In this document: positions 27,785 to 36,473 of the stretch, piece after piece
Layout: the number at the start of each line of letters is the position of its first letter
Position numbering within the stretch: position 1 is the stretch's first letter
Program-made: the position numbers and the translations under genes
Notes under the pieces: generated by a model
Seen by the model: the letters and a program-made list of their open reading frames with translations, nothing else
Told to the model about the DNA's origin: nothing
The model's database searches: none
Assembly: GCA_017592665.1 (NCBI GenBank)
Contig: JAGFNW010000011.1
Span: 124,001 to 188,000 of the forward strand
Reading direction: 5' to 3'
From: Streptosporangiaceae bacterium NEAU-GS5
GTDB taxonomy: Bacteria > Actinomycetota > Actinomycetes > Streptosporangiales > Streptosporangiaceae
Length of the DNA stretch: 64,000 bases

Positions 27785-29040
27785 TGGGGGACATGCTTCT
27801 CGAGCTTGTGGTCACAGGGGTCGCCAACGGCGGATGGTGCGTCGCGCGCCACGAAGGACGGGTCGTCTTCGTACGGCACGCCCTGCCAGGCGAGCATGTC
27901 CGGGCTCGGATCACCGAAGAAACCGCTCACTTCCTGCGCGCCGACGCCGTCGAGATCCTCACCGCGTCGCCCGATCGCGTCACCCCGCCCTGCCCGTACG
28001 CGGGCCCGGGCCGGTGCGGCGGCTGCGATTGGCAGCACGCCACCCCCGAAGCCCAGCGGCGGCTGAAGGCGGCCGTGGTCGCCGAGCAGCTGCAGCGGCT
28101 GGCCGGGATCACCCGCGACGTCGTGGTCGAGGAGGTGCCCGGCTCGCCGGGCGGCCTCGGCTGGCGCACCCGCGTCCAGTTCGCCGTCGACCGCGACGGC
28201 CGGCCGGGCCTTCGCCGCCACCGCTCGCACGAGATCGAGCGGATCGACCGATGCCTCATCGCCCACCCGGCCGTCGAGGAGATCGGCGTCGAGGACCAGA
28301 CCTGGCGCGGGGCCGCGATGGTCGAGGCGGTGGCCGCCTCCGGCGGCGACCGCGCCGTGATCGTCACCCCGCAGCCGCACCGCAGGGCCCCGGTCGCCGG
28401 CCCGTCTACGCTCGACGCCGACGCGTCGGTCCTGCTCGACGAGGGCAGGCGGGGCACCCGGGCGCTGCGTGGCCGGGCCTCGCTGACCGAGCGCGTGGGC
28501 GAGCGCGACTTCCGGGTCACCGCCAGCGGCTTCTGGCAGGTCCACCCCGGCGCCGCCGCGGCCCTGCTCGCCGCCGTCCTCGACTTCGCGCAGGCCAAGC
28601 CGGGGGAGTGGGCACTCGACCTCTACTGCGGTGCCGGGCTGTTCGCGGCCGGGCTGGCCGAGGCGGTCGGCGCCGACGGCGCCGTGCTCGGCGTCGAGTC
28701 GGACGCTCCGGCCGTGCAGGACGCCCGGCGCAACCTCCGCGACCTGCCGCAGGGGCGGATCGAGCGGGGCCGGGTCGAGGAGGCGCTCGACCGCTTCGAG
28801 ATCGAGCGCGCCGACCTGGTCGTCGCCGACCCGCCACGCGCCGGCCTCGGCCGCGCCGTCGTCGACCGGATCGCCGCGCTTCGCGCCTCGCGCATCGTCT
28901 ACGTCTCCTGCGACCCCGCCACCCTGGCCCGCGACGTCAAATGGCTGGGCGACCACGGCTACACCCTGACCGACCTGCGCGCCTTCGACGCGTTTCCGAT
29001 GACCCACCACGTGGAGTGCGTGGCCCTGCTCACCGGTTGA
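27781..29040 (+). CDS. TRAM-domain class I SAM-dependent RNA methyltransferase (TrmA/RumA family)
   Basis: This is a putative rRNA or tRNA uracil-5-methyltransferase of 419 residues. An N-terminal TRAM RNA-binding domain (about 1-60) is followed by a cysteine cluster (CPYAGPGRCGGCDW) that may hold an iron-sulfur centre. The SAM site is DLYCGAGLFAAGL and the catalytic Cys lies in SCDPATLARD, with the family end HHVECVALL. The target base cannot be given. ATG overlaps the permease stop (ATGA); an ATG at 27793 is also possible. Its end overlaps the convergent GH18-like gene by 11 bp. The pairing with the APC permease gene is conserved in actinobacteria. Confidence 0.92.
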   Translation: MMGDMLLELVVTGVANGGWCVARHEGRVVFVRHALPGEHVRARITEETAHFLRADAVEILTASPDRVTPPCPYAGPGRCGGCDWQHATPEAQRRLKAAVVAEQLQRLAGITRDVVVEEVPGSPGGLGWRTRVQFAVDRDGRPGLRRHRSHEIERIDRCLIAHPAVEEIGVEDQTWRGAAMVEAVAASGGDRAVIVTPQPHRRAPVAGPSTLDADASVLLDEGRRGTRALRGRASLTERVGERDFRVTASGFWQVHPGAAAALLAAVLDFAQAKPGEWALDLYCGAGLFAAGLAEAVGADGAVLGVESDAPAVQDARRNLRDLPQGRIERGRVEEALDRFEIERADLVVADPPRAGLGRAVVDRIAALRASRIVYVSCDPATLARDVKWLGDHGYTLTDLRAFDAFPMTHHVECVALLTG

Positions 29041-30079
29041 GGATGCGGGTCACCTCGTCGGTGGGGGTGATGCCGCGGACCGACAGGGGGGCGAGGTGGT
29101 GCCGGATGCGGAATCCGGACAGCTTGCGTGCCTCTTCGGGGCCGAGGTCGCCGTAGCCGGCGAGCACGGGGACGAGGCCCGTGCGAGGCCAGGAGTCGCC
29201 GCCGAACACCCGGTCGAGCTGGACGTGCGCGGCGCCGGCGGTCAGTGCCAGGCGGCGCAGGTTGCCCGGATCGCCGGGCGCGAACGGGATCAGCAGGTTG
29301 ACCGCGCCGATGTCGGCGCCGGCGGCGCGGGTCGTGCGGAGCATCTCCTGCGCGCCGGCGGACAGCCCGGCGGTCGTGGCGGGAACGGTGAACGTGACGC
29401 GGAGCGAGCGCCGGTTTCCGGCCGCCTCGCGCTGGAGCGCGGTGATGGCCGTGGCCCGCCGGAGCGTGGGGCCCCGGCTGGTCGTGCGGATCTCGAAGTC
29501 GAGGCAGTCGGAGGAGAACAGGCTCAGCACGCGCCGGTAGGCCGACAGCAGCCGGTCGGGCGAGGGGCACGTGACGGCGGGGTCGTCGCCGTCGGGGCCG
29601 CCGAAGGTCAGCCCGGCCGCGCCGCCCGCCAGGCGCAGCCGCTCCAGCCGCCGGGCGACCGGGCTCGAGGTGGCCTCGGCCACCCCGGCCCAGGCCGGGG
29701 CGCAGCCGTCGTCGCCGGCGACCAGGTGGCCGACAAGGAAGTGGCGGACGCCCGTCCGGCGGGCCGTGCCGGGCAGGTCGAACCCGGCGGAGCGCACGGC
29801 GTCGACGAACGCCACATAGCCGTCGTCCGGTGGCGTGGGCGCCGTGCTCGCCGCCATCACGGGCCGCGCGGTGATCACGGGGACGGCGGCGGCCGCGGCG
29901 GGCGGATCCCACTGGCCGGTGGGCTTGGCCGGCAGCAGCCACAGCGCCATGCCGGTGACCGTGACCAGGGCCGCGGCGGCCAGGGCGACCGTCGTCCGCG
30001 ACGGCGTGCCCGGGGGGCGCGCATGCCGTGCCGTCTCCACTTTCACCACCGTACGTCGTCGTCCGACTACATAGAGCAC
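29030..30079 (-). CDS. Membrane-anchored GH18-like protein lacking the catalytic glutamate
   Basis: This 349-residue protein has one N-terminal membrane segment (about 30-50) and an extracytoplasmic domain. That domain reads like the bacterial GH18 chitinase barrel: DGCAPAWAG, LTFGGPDGDD (barrel strand 3), an AYRRVL helix, the LDFEI strand, RRATAITALQ, VTFTVP and AVNLL. The active-site motif DxxDxDxE is DCLDFEIR here, so the third Asp is Glu and the acid-base Glu is Arg. The protein should bind a glycan or be structural rather than cleave chitin. The GTG at 30079 is one of several possible starts; GTG codons near residues 11-14 are alternatives. Confidence 0.72.
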   Translation of the reverse strand: MLYVVGRRRTVVKVETARHARPPGTPSRTTVALAAAALVTVTGMALWLLPAKPTGQWDPPAAAAAVPVITARPVMAASTAPTPPDDGYVAFVDAVRSAGFDLPGTARRTGVRHFLVGHLVAGDDGCAPAWAGVAEATSSPVARRLERLRLAGGAAGLTFGGPDGDDPAVTCPSPDRLLSAYRRVLSLFSSDCLDFEIRTTSRGPTLRRATAITALQREAAGNRRSLRVTFTVPATTAGLSAGAQEMLRTTRAAGADIGAVNLLIPFAPGDPGNLRRLALTAGAAHVQLDRVFGGDSWPRTGLVPVLAGYGDLGPEEARKLSGFRIRHHLAPLSVRGITPTDEVTRILNR

Positions 30080-30116
30080 AGAAACCTAGCAAGATTTCGC
30101 GGCGGATAATGGCCGT

Positions 30117-31040
30117 ATGGACTTGAGGATCTTCACCGAGCCCCAGCAGGGCGCCACGTACGACGAACTGCTCGCCGTGGCGCAGGCGGCCGAGCGGCTC
30201 GGATTCGACGCGTTCTTCCGTTCCGACCACTACATGCGGATCGGCCCCGGCGATCCCGGGCCGGGCTCGACCGACGCGTGGACGACCCTGGCCGGGCTGG
30301 CCAGGGAGACCTCCCGCATCCGGCTGGGCACGCTGGTCACCCCGGCCACCTTCCGCCACCCGGGCGCTCTGGCGATCACCGTCGCCCAGGTCGACCAGAT
30401 GAGCGGTGGCCGCGTCGAGCTGGGGCTCGGCACCGGCTGGTTCGACGCCGAGCACGCGGCCTTCGGCATCCCGTTCCCGTCGTTCGGCGAGCGGTTCAAC
30501 ATGCTGGAGGAACAGCTGGAGATCGTCACCGGGATGTGGACGGCCGACAAGCCGTTCTCGTACTCGGGCCGGCACTATCAGGTGGTCGACTCGCCGGGGC
30601 TGCCCAAGCCCGTCCAGCGGCCGCATCCGCCGATCATCGTCGGGGGCGGCGGCCCCAAGCGCACGCCGCGGCTGGTGGCCCGCTTCGCCGACGAGTACAA
30701 CGTGCCGTTCCGCTCGCTCGAGGACACCGGGGCGGCCTACCAGCGCGTGCGCGACGTGGCCGACCGTCCCATCATCTTGTCGGCGGCGCAGACCGTGTGC
30801 GTCGGAGCGGACGAGGCCGAGCTGGCCCGCCGCGCCGAGGGCGTCAACCGGGGCATGACCATGGGCCAGAGCGTCGACGACCTCCGGGCGGGCGGGCTCG
30901 CCGGCACGCCGCCGGAAGTGCTCGACAAGATCGGCAAGTTCCGCGAGCTGGGCGCCGAGCGCATCTACCTTCAGGTCATGGACCTGTCCGACCTCGATCA
31001 TCTGGAATTGATCGCGGCCGAAATCCTGCCGCACGTATAG
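30117..31040 (+). CDS. LLM-class (F420-dependent) oxidoreductase
   Basis: The 307-residue luciferase-like TIM-barrel protein is of the F420 type. It has the N-terminal DLRIFTEPQ strand, FFRSDHYMR, GRVELGLGTGWFDAEH and PIIVGGGGPKRTPRL, the last binding the cofactor phosphate. It probably uses reduced F420 to act on an unknown small molecule. The ATG at 30117 lies 6 bases after GATAAT (30105-30110) and has no ribosome site, so it is probably leaderless. It is divergent from the GH18-like gene by 37 bp and lies 24 bp before hen1; cotranscription with the RNA repair genes is possible. Confidence 0.9.
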   Translation: MDLRIFTEPQQGATYDELLAVAQAAERLGFDAFFRSDHYMRIGPGDPGPGSTDAWTTLAGLARETSRIRLGTLVTPATFRHPGALAITVAQVDQMSGGRVELGLGTGWFDAEHAAFGIPFPSFGERFNMLEEQLEIVTGMWTADKPFSYSGRHYQVVDSPGLPKPVQRPHPPIIVGGGGPKRTPRLVARFADEYNVPFRSLEDTGAAYQRVRDVADRPIILSAAQTVCVGADEAELARRAEGVNRGMTMGQSVDDLRAGGLAGTPPEVLDKIGKFRELGAERIYLQVMDLSDLDHLELIAAEILPHV

Positions 31041-31064
31041 GGGCGAATCAGGCACACTCTCCCT

Positions 31065-32474
31065 GTGCTGCTCACCATCTCGACGACGTCGCGTCCCGCC
31101 ACCGATCTGGGATACCTCCTGCACAAGCATCCTGACCGCGTGCAGGAGTTCGCCCAGTCGATCGGCCAGGCGTGGGTGTTCTATCCAGAGGCGACCGACG
31201 AGCGGTGCACGGCGGCGCTGATGCTGGACGTCGATCCGATCCGGCTGGTCCGCTCACGCGATCGGTCGGCGCCCGACTTCTCGCTCGGCCAGTACGTCAA
31301 CGACCGGCCGTACGCGGCGTCGTCGCTGCTCGCGGTGGCCATGGCGGACGTGTTCCGGACGGCGAGGTCGGGGCGGTGCGACGCGCGGCCCGACCTCGCC
31401 GCCGGGCCGATGCCGCTGGAGCTCACGCTGCCCGCCCTGCGCTGCCGCGGCGGCGCCGAGCTGGCGCACCGGCTGTTCGAGCCGCTGGGCTGGCAGGTGA
31501 GCGCCGAGGCCGTGCCCTTGGACGAGCAGTTCCCCGAGTGGGGCGAGTCCCGCTATGTACGGCTCACGCTGACCGGCGAGGTCCGGCTCGCCGACGCGCT
31601 CAACCACCTTTACGTGCTGCTCCCCGTGCTCGACGACGCCAAGCACTACTGGATGGCCCCCGACGAGGTCGACAAGCTGATCCGCGCGGGGGAGGGCTGG
31701 CTCGCCGCCCACCCCGACCGCGCGCTGATCGCCCGCCGCTACCTCGGCCGCCGCACCACCCTCACCCGTACGGCGCTCGCCCAGCTGGCCGAGCTGGGCG
31801 ACGACACCGAAGAGGCGCTGGAGCCGCCGGTCGAGGAAGAGGCCGCGGTCGAGCCGGCCGAGGAGACGGCCAAGAAGACGCCGCTGAACGTGGCGCGGCG
31901 GGAGGCCGTGGTCGCCGTCCTCGACGAGCTCGGCGCGCGCAGCGTGCTCGACCTCGGCTGCGGCTCCGGCCAGCTGGTGGGCGCCCTGCTCGCGCGCCCC
32001 CAGTTCGGCCGGATCGGGGCCACCGACGTGTCGGCGCACGCGCTCGCGCTGGCCGCGCGCAAACTGCGGCTCGACCGGATGCCGGAGGCCAAGCTTGCCC
32101 GGCTGACGCTGTTCCAGAGCTCGCTGACCTACCGGGACTCCCGGTTCGCCGGCTACGACGCGGCCGTGCTGATGGAGGTGGTCGAGCACGTCGACCCACC
32201 CCGGCTGGACGCGTTGGAGCGCGTGGTCTTCGGCGACGCCCGCCCGGCGCACGTGATCGTGACCACGCCCAACAGCGAGTACAACGTGCACTACGAATTC
32301 CTGACCGGCATGCGCCATCCGGACCACCGGTTCGAATGGACCCGTTCCGACTTCACCGGCTGGGCCGCGGCGGTCTGCGCCGAATACGGCTACAGCGTCG
32401 AATTCCGCCCGGTCGGCGACGACGACCCCGACCTCGGCCCGGCCACGCAGATGGGGGTGTTCCACCGTGACTGA
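31065..32474 (+). CDS. hen1: 3'-terminal RNA ribose 2'-O-methyltransferase Hen1
   Basis: Hen1 methylates the 2'-OH at the 3' end of cleaved RNA before Pnkp seals it, so the repaired site resists renewed cutting. The protein has 469 residues. The N-terminal Hen1_N half (about 1-240) activates the Pnkp ligase. An acidic linker (about 250-275) follows, then a C-terminal methyltransferase with VLDLGCGSGQLVGAL near 295 and the Mg-binding EVVEHVDPPRL, unique to Hen1. The GTG at 31065 has no clear ribosome site; CACACT lies 6 bases upstream. It overlaps pnkp by 8 bases. Confidence 0.95.
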   Translation: MLLTISTTSRPATDLGYLLHKHPDRVQEFAQSIGQAWVFYPEATDERCTAALMLDVDPIRLVRSRDRSAPDFSLGQYVNDRPYAASSLLAVAMADVFRTARSGRCDARPDLAAGPMPLELTLPALRCRGGAELAHRLFEPLGWQVSAEAVPLDEQFPEWGESRYVRLTLTGEVRLADALNHLYVLLPVLDDAKHYWMAPDEVDKLIRAGEGWLAAHPDRALIARRYLGRRTTLTRTALAQLAELGDDTEEALEPPVEEEAAVEPAEETAKKTPLNVARREAVVAVLDELGARSVLDLGCGSGQLVGALLARPQFGRIGATDVSAHALALAARKLRLDRMPEAKLARLTLFQSSLTYRDSRFAGYDAAVLMEVVEHVDPPRLDALERVVFGDARPAHVIVTTPNSEYNVHYEFLTGMRHPDHRFEWTRSDFTGWAAAVCAEYGYSVEFRPVGDDDPDLGPATQMGVFHRD

Positions 32475-34920
32475 GATCACCATTCCCGAGATGTCACTGG
32501 TGGTACTGGTCGGAGTGTCCGGCAGCGGCAAGTCGACCTTCGCCGCCAAGCACTTCACGCCCACGCAGGTCATCTCGTCCGACTTCTGCCGCGGCCTGGT
32601 CGCCGACGACGAGAACGACCAGAGCTCCACACCCGACGCTTTCGACGTCCTGCACTACATCGTCGGCACCCGGCTGCGGCGCGGGCTGCTGACCGTCGTC
32701 GACGCCACCAACGTCCAATACGAGTCCCGCCGGGCCCTGCTGGAGCTGGCCAAGGCCCACGACGTGCTGTGCGACGCGATCGTCCTGGACGTGCCCGAGG
32801 AGGTCGCGGTCGAGCGCAACGCCGTACGGCCCGACCGCGACTTCGGATCGCACGTGATCGGGCGGCAGCGGCGCGACCTGCGCCGGTCCCTCGGCAAGAT
32901 CTCCAGGGACGGGTTCCGCCGGGTGCACGTGCTGCGTGGGGACCAGATCGACCAGGCCGTCGTCGCGTACGAGAAGGCCTGGACGGACAAGCGTGAGCTG
33001 ACCGGGCCCTTCGACCTCATCGGCGACGTGCACGGATGCCGCGCCGAGCTGGAGACGCTGCTGGCCCGGCTCGGCTACGTGGAAGGCGCGCACCCCGAGG
33101 GGCGCACGGCCGTCTTCGTCGGCGACCTGGTCGACCGCGGCCCCGATACGCCGGGCGTGCTGCGCATCGTCATGGACATGGTCGAGGCCGGCACGGCGCT
33201 GTGCGTGTCGGGCAACCACGAGCAGAAGCTGACGCGCGCCCTCAACGGGCGGAAGGTCACCGTCTCGCACGGCTTGCAGGAGTCGCTCGACCAGCTGGCC
33301 GCGCAGGACGCGGCCTTCGTGGCCCGGGCGAGGACGTTCATGGAAGGCCTGATCAGCCACTATCAGCTGGACGGCGGCCGGCTCGTGGTCGCGCACGCGG
33401 GGCTGAAGGAGGCCTATCACGGGCGCGCCAGCGGCCGGGTCCGGTCCTTCGCCCTCTATGGGGACACCACCGGCGAGACCGACGAATACGGCCTGCCGGT
33501 CCGGCTCCCGTGGGCGCGCGACTACCGCGGCCGCGCCATGGTCGTCTACGGCCACACGCCGACCACCGAGGCCGAGTGGATCAACAACACCATCTGCCTG
33601 GACACCGGGGTGGTGTTCGGCGGCAAGCTGACCGCGCTCCGCTATCCCGAGCGGGAGCTCGTCTCGGTGCCCGCCGAGCAGATGTGGTACGAACCGTCCC
33701 GCCCGCTGACCAAGCACGGTGTGCGCGAGCCGGGCCTGCTCGACATCGCCGACGTGCAGGGCACCCGCTACGTCGAGATCCAGGACGGCGGCCGGATCAA
33801 GGTCAGGGAGGAGAACGCGGCGGCCGCGCTCGAGGTCATGAGCCGGTTCGCGGTGGATCCGCGCTGGCTGGTCTATCTGCCGCCGACGATGGCCCCGCCG
33901 GAGACGTCCCGTCTGGACGGCTACCTGGAGCACCCGGACGAGGCGTTCGAGGAGTACGCGCGTGCTGGGGTGGGGCGGGTCGTGTGCGAGGAGAAGCACA
34001 TGGGTTCGCGGGCGATAGCCGTACTGGCCAAAAGCCCCGAAGCGGCCGAGCGGCGCTTCGGGATCGCGGGGACGGGCGTCGTCTACACGAGGACCGGGCG
34101 GCCGTTCGGGATGGAGGGCCTGACCGACCGGCTGCGTGAGGCGGTCGCCCCGCTGTGGGACGCGCTCGACACCGACTGGGTGGCGCTCGACTGCGAGCTG
34201 CTGCCGTGGTCGGCCAAGGCGCTCGGGCTGATCCGCGACCAGTATGCGGCGGTCGGCGCCGCGGCGACCGCGGCGCTGCCCGCGGCCGTCGCCGCGCTGG
34301 AGACGGCTGCCGGGCGGGGGTTGGATGTGGGCTCACACTTGGTCCGCGCCCGACGCCGCCGAGACAACGCTGCCCGTTTCCGCGACGCCTATGCGCGTTA
34401 CTGCTGGCCGATCGACGGCCTGTCCGGCGTACGGCTCGCGCCGTTCCAGATCCTCGCCTGCGAGGGCCGCGCGACCGCGCTCGAGCCGCACTCCTGGCAC
34501 CTGGAGACCCTCGGGCTGCTCGACCACGAGATCATCCAGCCGACCCGGCACGTGTACGTGGATCTGGCCTCGCCCGAGGACCGCGCCCGCGCGAGCGCGT
34601 GGTGGACCGAGATGACCGAGTCGGGCGGCGAGGGCATGGTGGTCAAACCGGTCGAGGTCCCCGGCGGCAGGGTCCAGCCGGGGATCAAGGTCAGAGGACG
34701 GGAGTATCTGCGGATCATCTACGGCCCCGACTACACCGAGTCGCTCGACACGCTCCGCCACCGCTTCCTCGGCAAGAAGCGGTCGCTGGCGCTGCGCGAG
34801 CACGCCCTCGGCGTCGAGGCGCTGCGCCGCCTGGCCGGCGGCGAGCCGCTGTGGCGCGTCCACGAGCCGGTGTTCGCCGTGCTCGCCATGGAGTCGGAGC
34901 CGGTCGACCCACGTCTGTAA
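32467..34920 (+). CDS. pnkp: Polynucleotide kinase-phosphatase-ligase Pnkp (RNA repair)
   Basis: This three-domain RNA end-healing and sealing enzyme has 817 residues. The 5' kinase (about 1-170) has P-loop GVSGSGKST. The metallophosphatase (about 180-440) has GDVHG, GDLVDRGPDT, GNHEQKL and a late GHTPT, and removes 2',3'-cyclic phosphate. The adenylyltransferase (about 480-817) carries the nucleotidyl Lys510 in EEKHMGSR. Together with Hen1 it repairs tRNA or other RNA cut by ribotoxins. The GTG at 32467 overlaps hen1, so the two subunits are made together. No toxin gene is seen nearby. All key residues are present, so the system looks functional. Confidence 0.96.
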   Translation: MTEITIPEMSLVVLVGVSGSGKSTFAAKHFTPTQVISSDFCRGLVADDENDQSSTPDAFDVLHYIVGTRLRRGLLTVVDATNVQYESRRALLELAKAHDVLCDAIVLDVPEEVAVERNAVRPDRDFGSHVIGRQRRDLRRSLGKISRDGFRRVHVLRGDQIDQAVVAYEKAWTDKRELTGPFDLIGDVHGCRAELETLLARLGYVEGAHPEGRTAVFVGDLVDRGPDTPGVLRIVMDMVEAGTALCVSGNHEQKLTRALNGRKVTVSHGLQESLDQLAAQDAAFVARARTFMEGLISHYQLDGGRLVVAHAGLKEAYHGRASGRVRSFALYGDTTGETDEYGLPVRLPWARDYRGRAMVVYGHTPTTEAEWINNTICLDTGVVFGGKLTALRYPERELVSVPAEQMWYEPSRPLTKHGVREPGLLDIADVQGTRYVEIQDGGRIKVREENAAAALEVMSRFAVDPRWLVYLPPTMAPPETSRLDGYLEHPDEAFEEYARAGVGRVVCEEKHMGSRAIAVLAKSPEAAERRFGIAGTGVVYTRTGRPFGMEGLTDRLREAVAPLWDALDTDWVALDCELLPWSAKALGLIRDQYAAVGAAATAALPAAVAALETAAGRGLDVGSHLVRARRRRDNAARFRDAYARYCWPIDGLSGVRLAPFQILACEGRATALEPHSWHLETLGLLDHEIIQPTRHVYVDLASPEDRARASAWWTEMTESGGEGMVVKPVEVPGGRVQPGIKVRGREYLRIIYGPDYTESLDTLRHRFLGKKRSLALREHALGVEALRRLAGGEPLWRVHEPVFAVLAMESEPVDPRL

Positions 34921-34924
34921 CCTT

Positions 34925-34944
34925 GTGTATCCGCCTGGGTACAC
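34925..34944. promoter_or_regulatory. Imperfect operator dyad upstream of glcP
   Basis: GTGTATCC (34925-34932) and GGGTACAC (34937-34944) form a dyad with one mismatch and a 4-base centre, only 7 bases before the glcP ATG. A site this close to the start suggests repression of transcription. Confidence 0.45.
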
Positions 34945-34951
34945 AGAGTGT

Positions 34952-36343
34952 ATGGCGGGAGCGAAAGAGGAGCATCTCAGCCACGTCGTGTTCATCACGG
35001 CGGCGGCCGCGATCGGCGGGTTCCTGTTCGGCTACGACAGCTCGGTGATCAACGGCGCGGTGAAGGGCATCGAGGGCCGATTCAACGCGGCCGGTTTCGT
35101 CACCGGGTTCGTCGTGGCCTCCGCGCTGATCGGGTCGGCGGTGGGCGCGTGGTTCGGCGGCGGGATCGCCGACCGCCTGGGCCGGACCGTCGCCATGCGC
35201 ATCGCGGCCGGCGTCTTCGCCGTCAGCTCGATCGGGCAGGCCCTGCCGTTCGCGCTGTGGGATCTGACCGTGTGGCGGGTGCTGGCCGGTGTCGCGATCG
35301 GCATGGCGTCGGTGATCGGGCCTGCGTACATCGCCGAGGTCTCGCCGCCCGCCTACCGTGGCAGGCTCGGGTCGTTCCAGCAGCTCGCGATCGTGCTCGG
35401 GATCGCGGTGTCGCAGCTGGTCAACTACGCGATCCTGGAGCTGGCCGGGGGCGACCAGCGCGGGACGCTGCTGGGGCTGGAGGCGTGGCAGTGGATGCTC
35501 GGCGCCTGCGTGGTGCCCGCCCTGGTCTATCTGACCTTCGCCTTCATCATCCCCGAGTCGCCGCGCTTCCTGATCGCCGTCGGGCGGCGCGACAAGGCGC
35601 GGCTGGTGCTGCGGGACGTGGAGGGCGACATCGACCTCGACCGCCGGGTCGCCCAGATCGAGGCCGTGCTGACCATGGAGCACCTGCCGCGCATGTCCGA
35701 TCTGCGGGGGCCGGCGTTCGGGCTGCTGCCGATCGTCTGGATCGGCATCGGCCTGTCGGTGTTCCAGCAGTTCGTCGGCATCAATGTGATCTTCTACTAC
35801 TCGAACGCGCTGTGGCAGTCGGTGGGGATCAACCCGAGCAGCTCGTTCCTCATCAGCTTCTCGTCGTCGATCATCAACATCGTCGGCACGTGTGTCGCCA
35901 TCTCGATGATCGACAAGATCGGGCGCAGGCCGCTCGCCCTGATCGGCTCGATCGGCATGACGTTGTCGCTCGGCACCGCCGCCTGGGCCTTCTCCTACGC
36001 CGAGGGGAGCGGCGACCACGTCTCGCTCCCCGACCCGCAGAGCATGATCGCGCTCATCGCGGCCAACCTCTTCGTCCTGTTCTTCTCACTGTCGTGGGGT
36101 GTGGTGGTCTGGGTGCTGCTGGGCGAGATCTTCCCCAACCGGATCCGCGCCGCGGCGCTCTCCGTGGCCGCCGCGGCCCAGTGGGTGGCCAACTGGCTGA
36201 TCACCGTCACCTTCCCCAGCCTGTCATCCCGGAGCCTGTCCGGCGCCTACGCCGGCTACACGGTCTTCGCCGCCCTCTCCTTCGTCTTCGTCTTGATCTT
36301 CGTACGCGAAACCAAAGGCCGCCCCTTGGAAGAAATGGGCTGA
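34952..36343 (+). CDS. glcP: Sugar porter MFS permease, glucose type (GlcP-like)
   Basis: The 463-residue sugar/H+ symporter has 12 membrane segments. Family motifs are GFLFGYDSSVINGA in segment 1, ADRLGRT in loop 2-3, PAYRGRLGSFQQ, PESPRFL, FQQFVGINVIFYYS in segment 7 and the C-terminal RETKGRPLEEMG. It closely resembles Streptomyces GlcP, the main glucose uptake protein (compared from memory), so glucose is the likely substrate. The ATG at 34952 has no strong ribosome site; TACACA lies 6 bases before it, which may mean a leaderless message. The frame upstream to 34925 lies over the operator-like dyad. Confidence 0.88.
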   Translation: MAGAKEEHLSHVVFITAAAAIGGFLFGYDSSVINGAVKGIEGRFNAAGFVTGFVVASALIGSAVGAWFGGGIADRLGRTVAMRIAAGVFAVSSIGQALPFALWDLTVWRVLAGVAIGMASVIGPAYIAEVSPPAYRGRLGSFQQLAIVLGIAVSQLVNYAILELAGGDQRGTLLGLEAWQWMLGACVVPALVYLTFAFIIPESPRFLIAVGRRDKARLVLRDVEGDIDLDRRVAQIEAVLTMEHLPRMSDLRGPAFGLLPIVWIGIGLSVFQQFVGINVIFYYSNALWQSVGINPSSSFLISFSSSIINIVGTCVAISMIDKIGRRPLALIGSIGMTLSLGTAAWAFSYAEGSGDHVSLPDPQSMIALIAANLFVLFFSLSWGVVVWVLLGEIFPNRIRAAALSVAAAAQWVANWLITVTFPSLSSRSLSGAYAGYTVFAALSFVFVLIFVRETKGRPLEEMG

Positions 36344-36350
36344 CCCCCCT

Positions 36351-36470
36351 CCCGCGTGATCTTGCAGAATTTCCATCGCCCAGCTCACCGGCTCGGTGAT
36401 CTTGCAGCGTCGCTGCATGATCACGAAATCCCTGACCTGCGGCTTGGGAGAACGTGCAAGATCACGCGGG
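36351..36470. repeat. Nested palindromic element between convergent genes
   Basis: The outer arms CCCGCGTGATCTTGCA (36351-36366) and its exact reverse complement (36455-36470) enclose an inner hairpin. That hairpin is GTGATCTTGCAGC, three bases, then its reverse complement with one mismatch (about 36396-36424). All four arms share the core GTGATCTTGCA. It fills the 130-bp gap between glcP and the DUF1707 gene. It has no T-run, so it is not a classical terminator; a REP/BIME-like palindromic repeat is a good alternative. Confidence 0.8.
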
Positions 36471-36473
36471 GGG

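Noticed and set aside
36351-36470. Rho-independent terminator
   Set aside because: Four arms with a shared core and no T-run fit a palindromic repeat better than a terminator, although some termination effect cannot be excluded.
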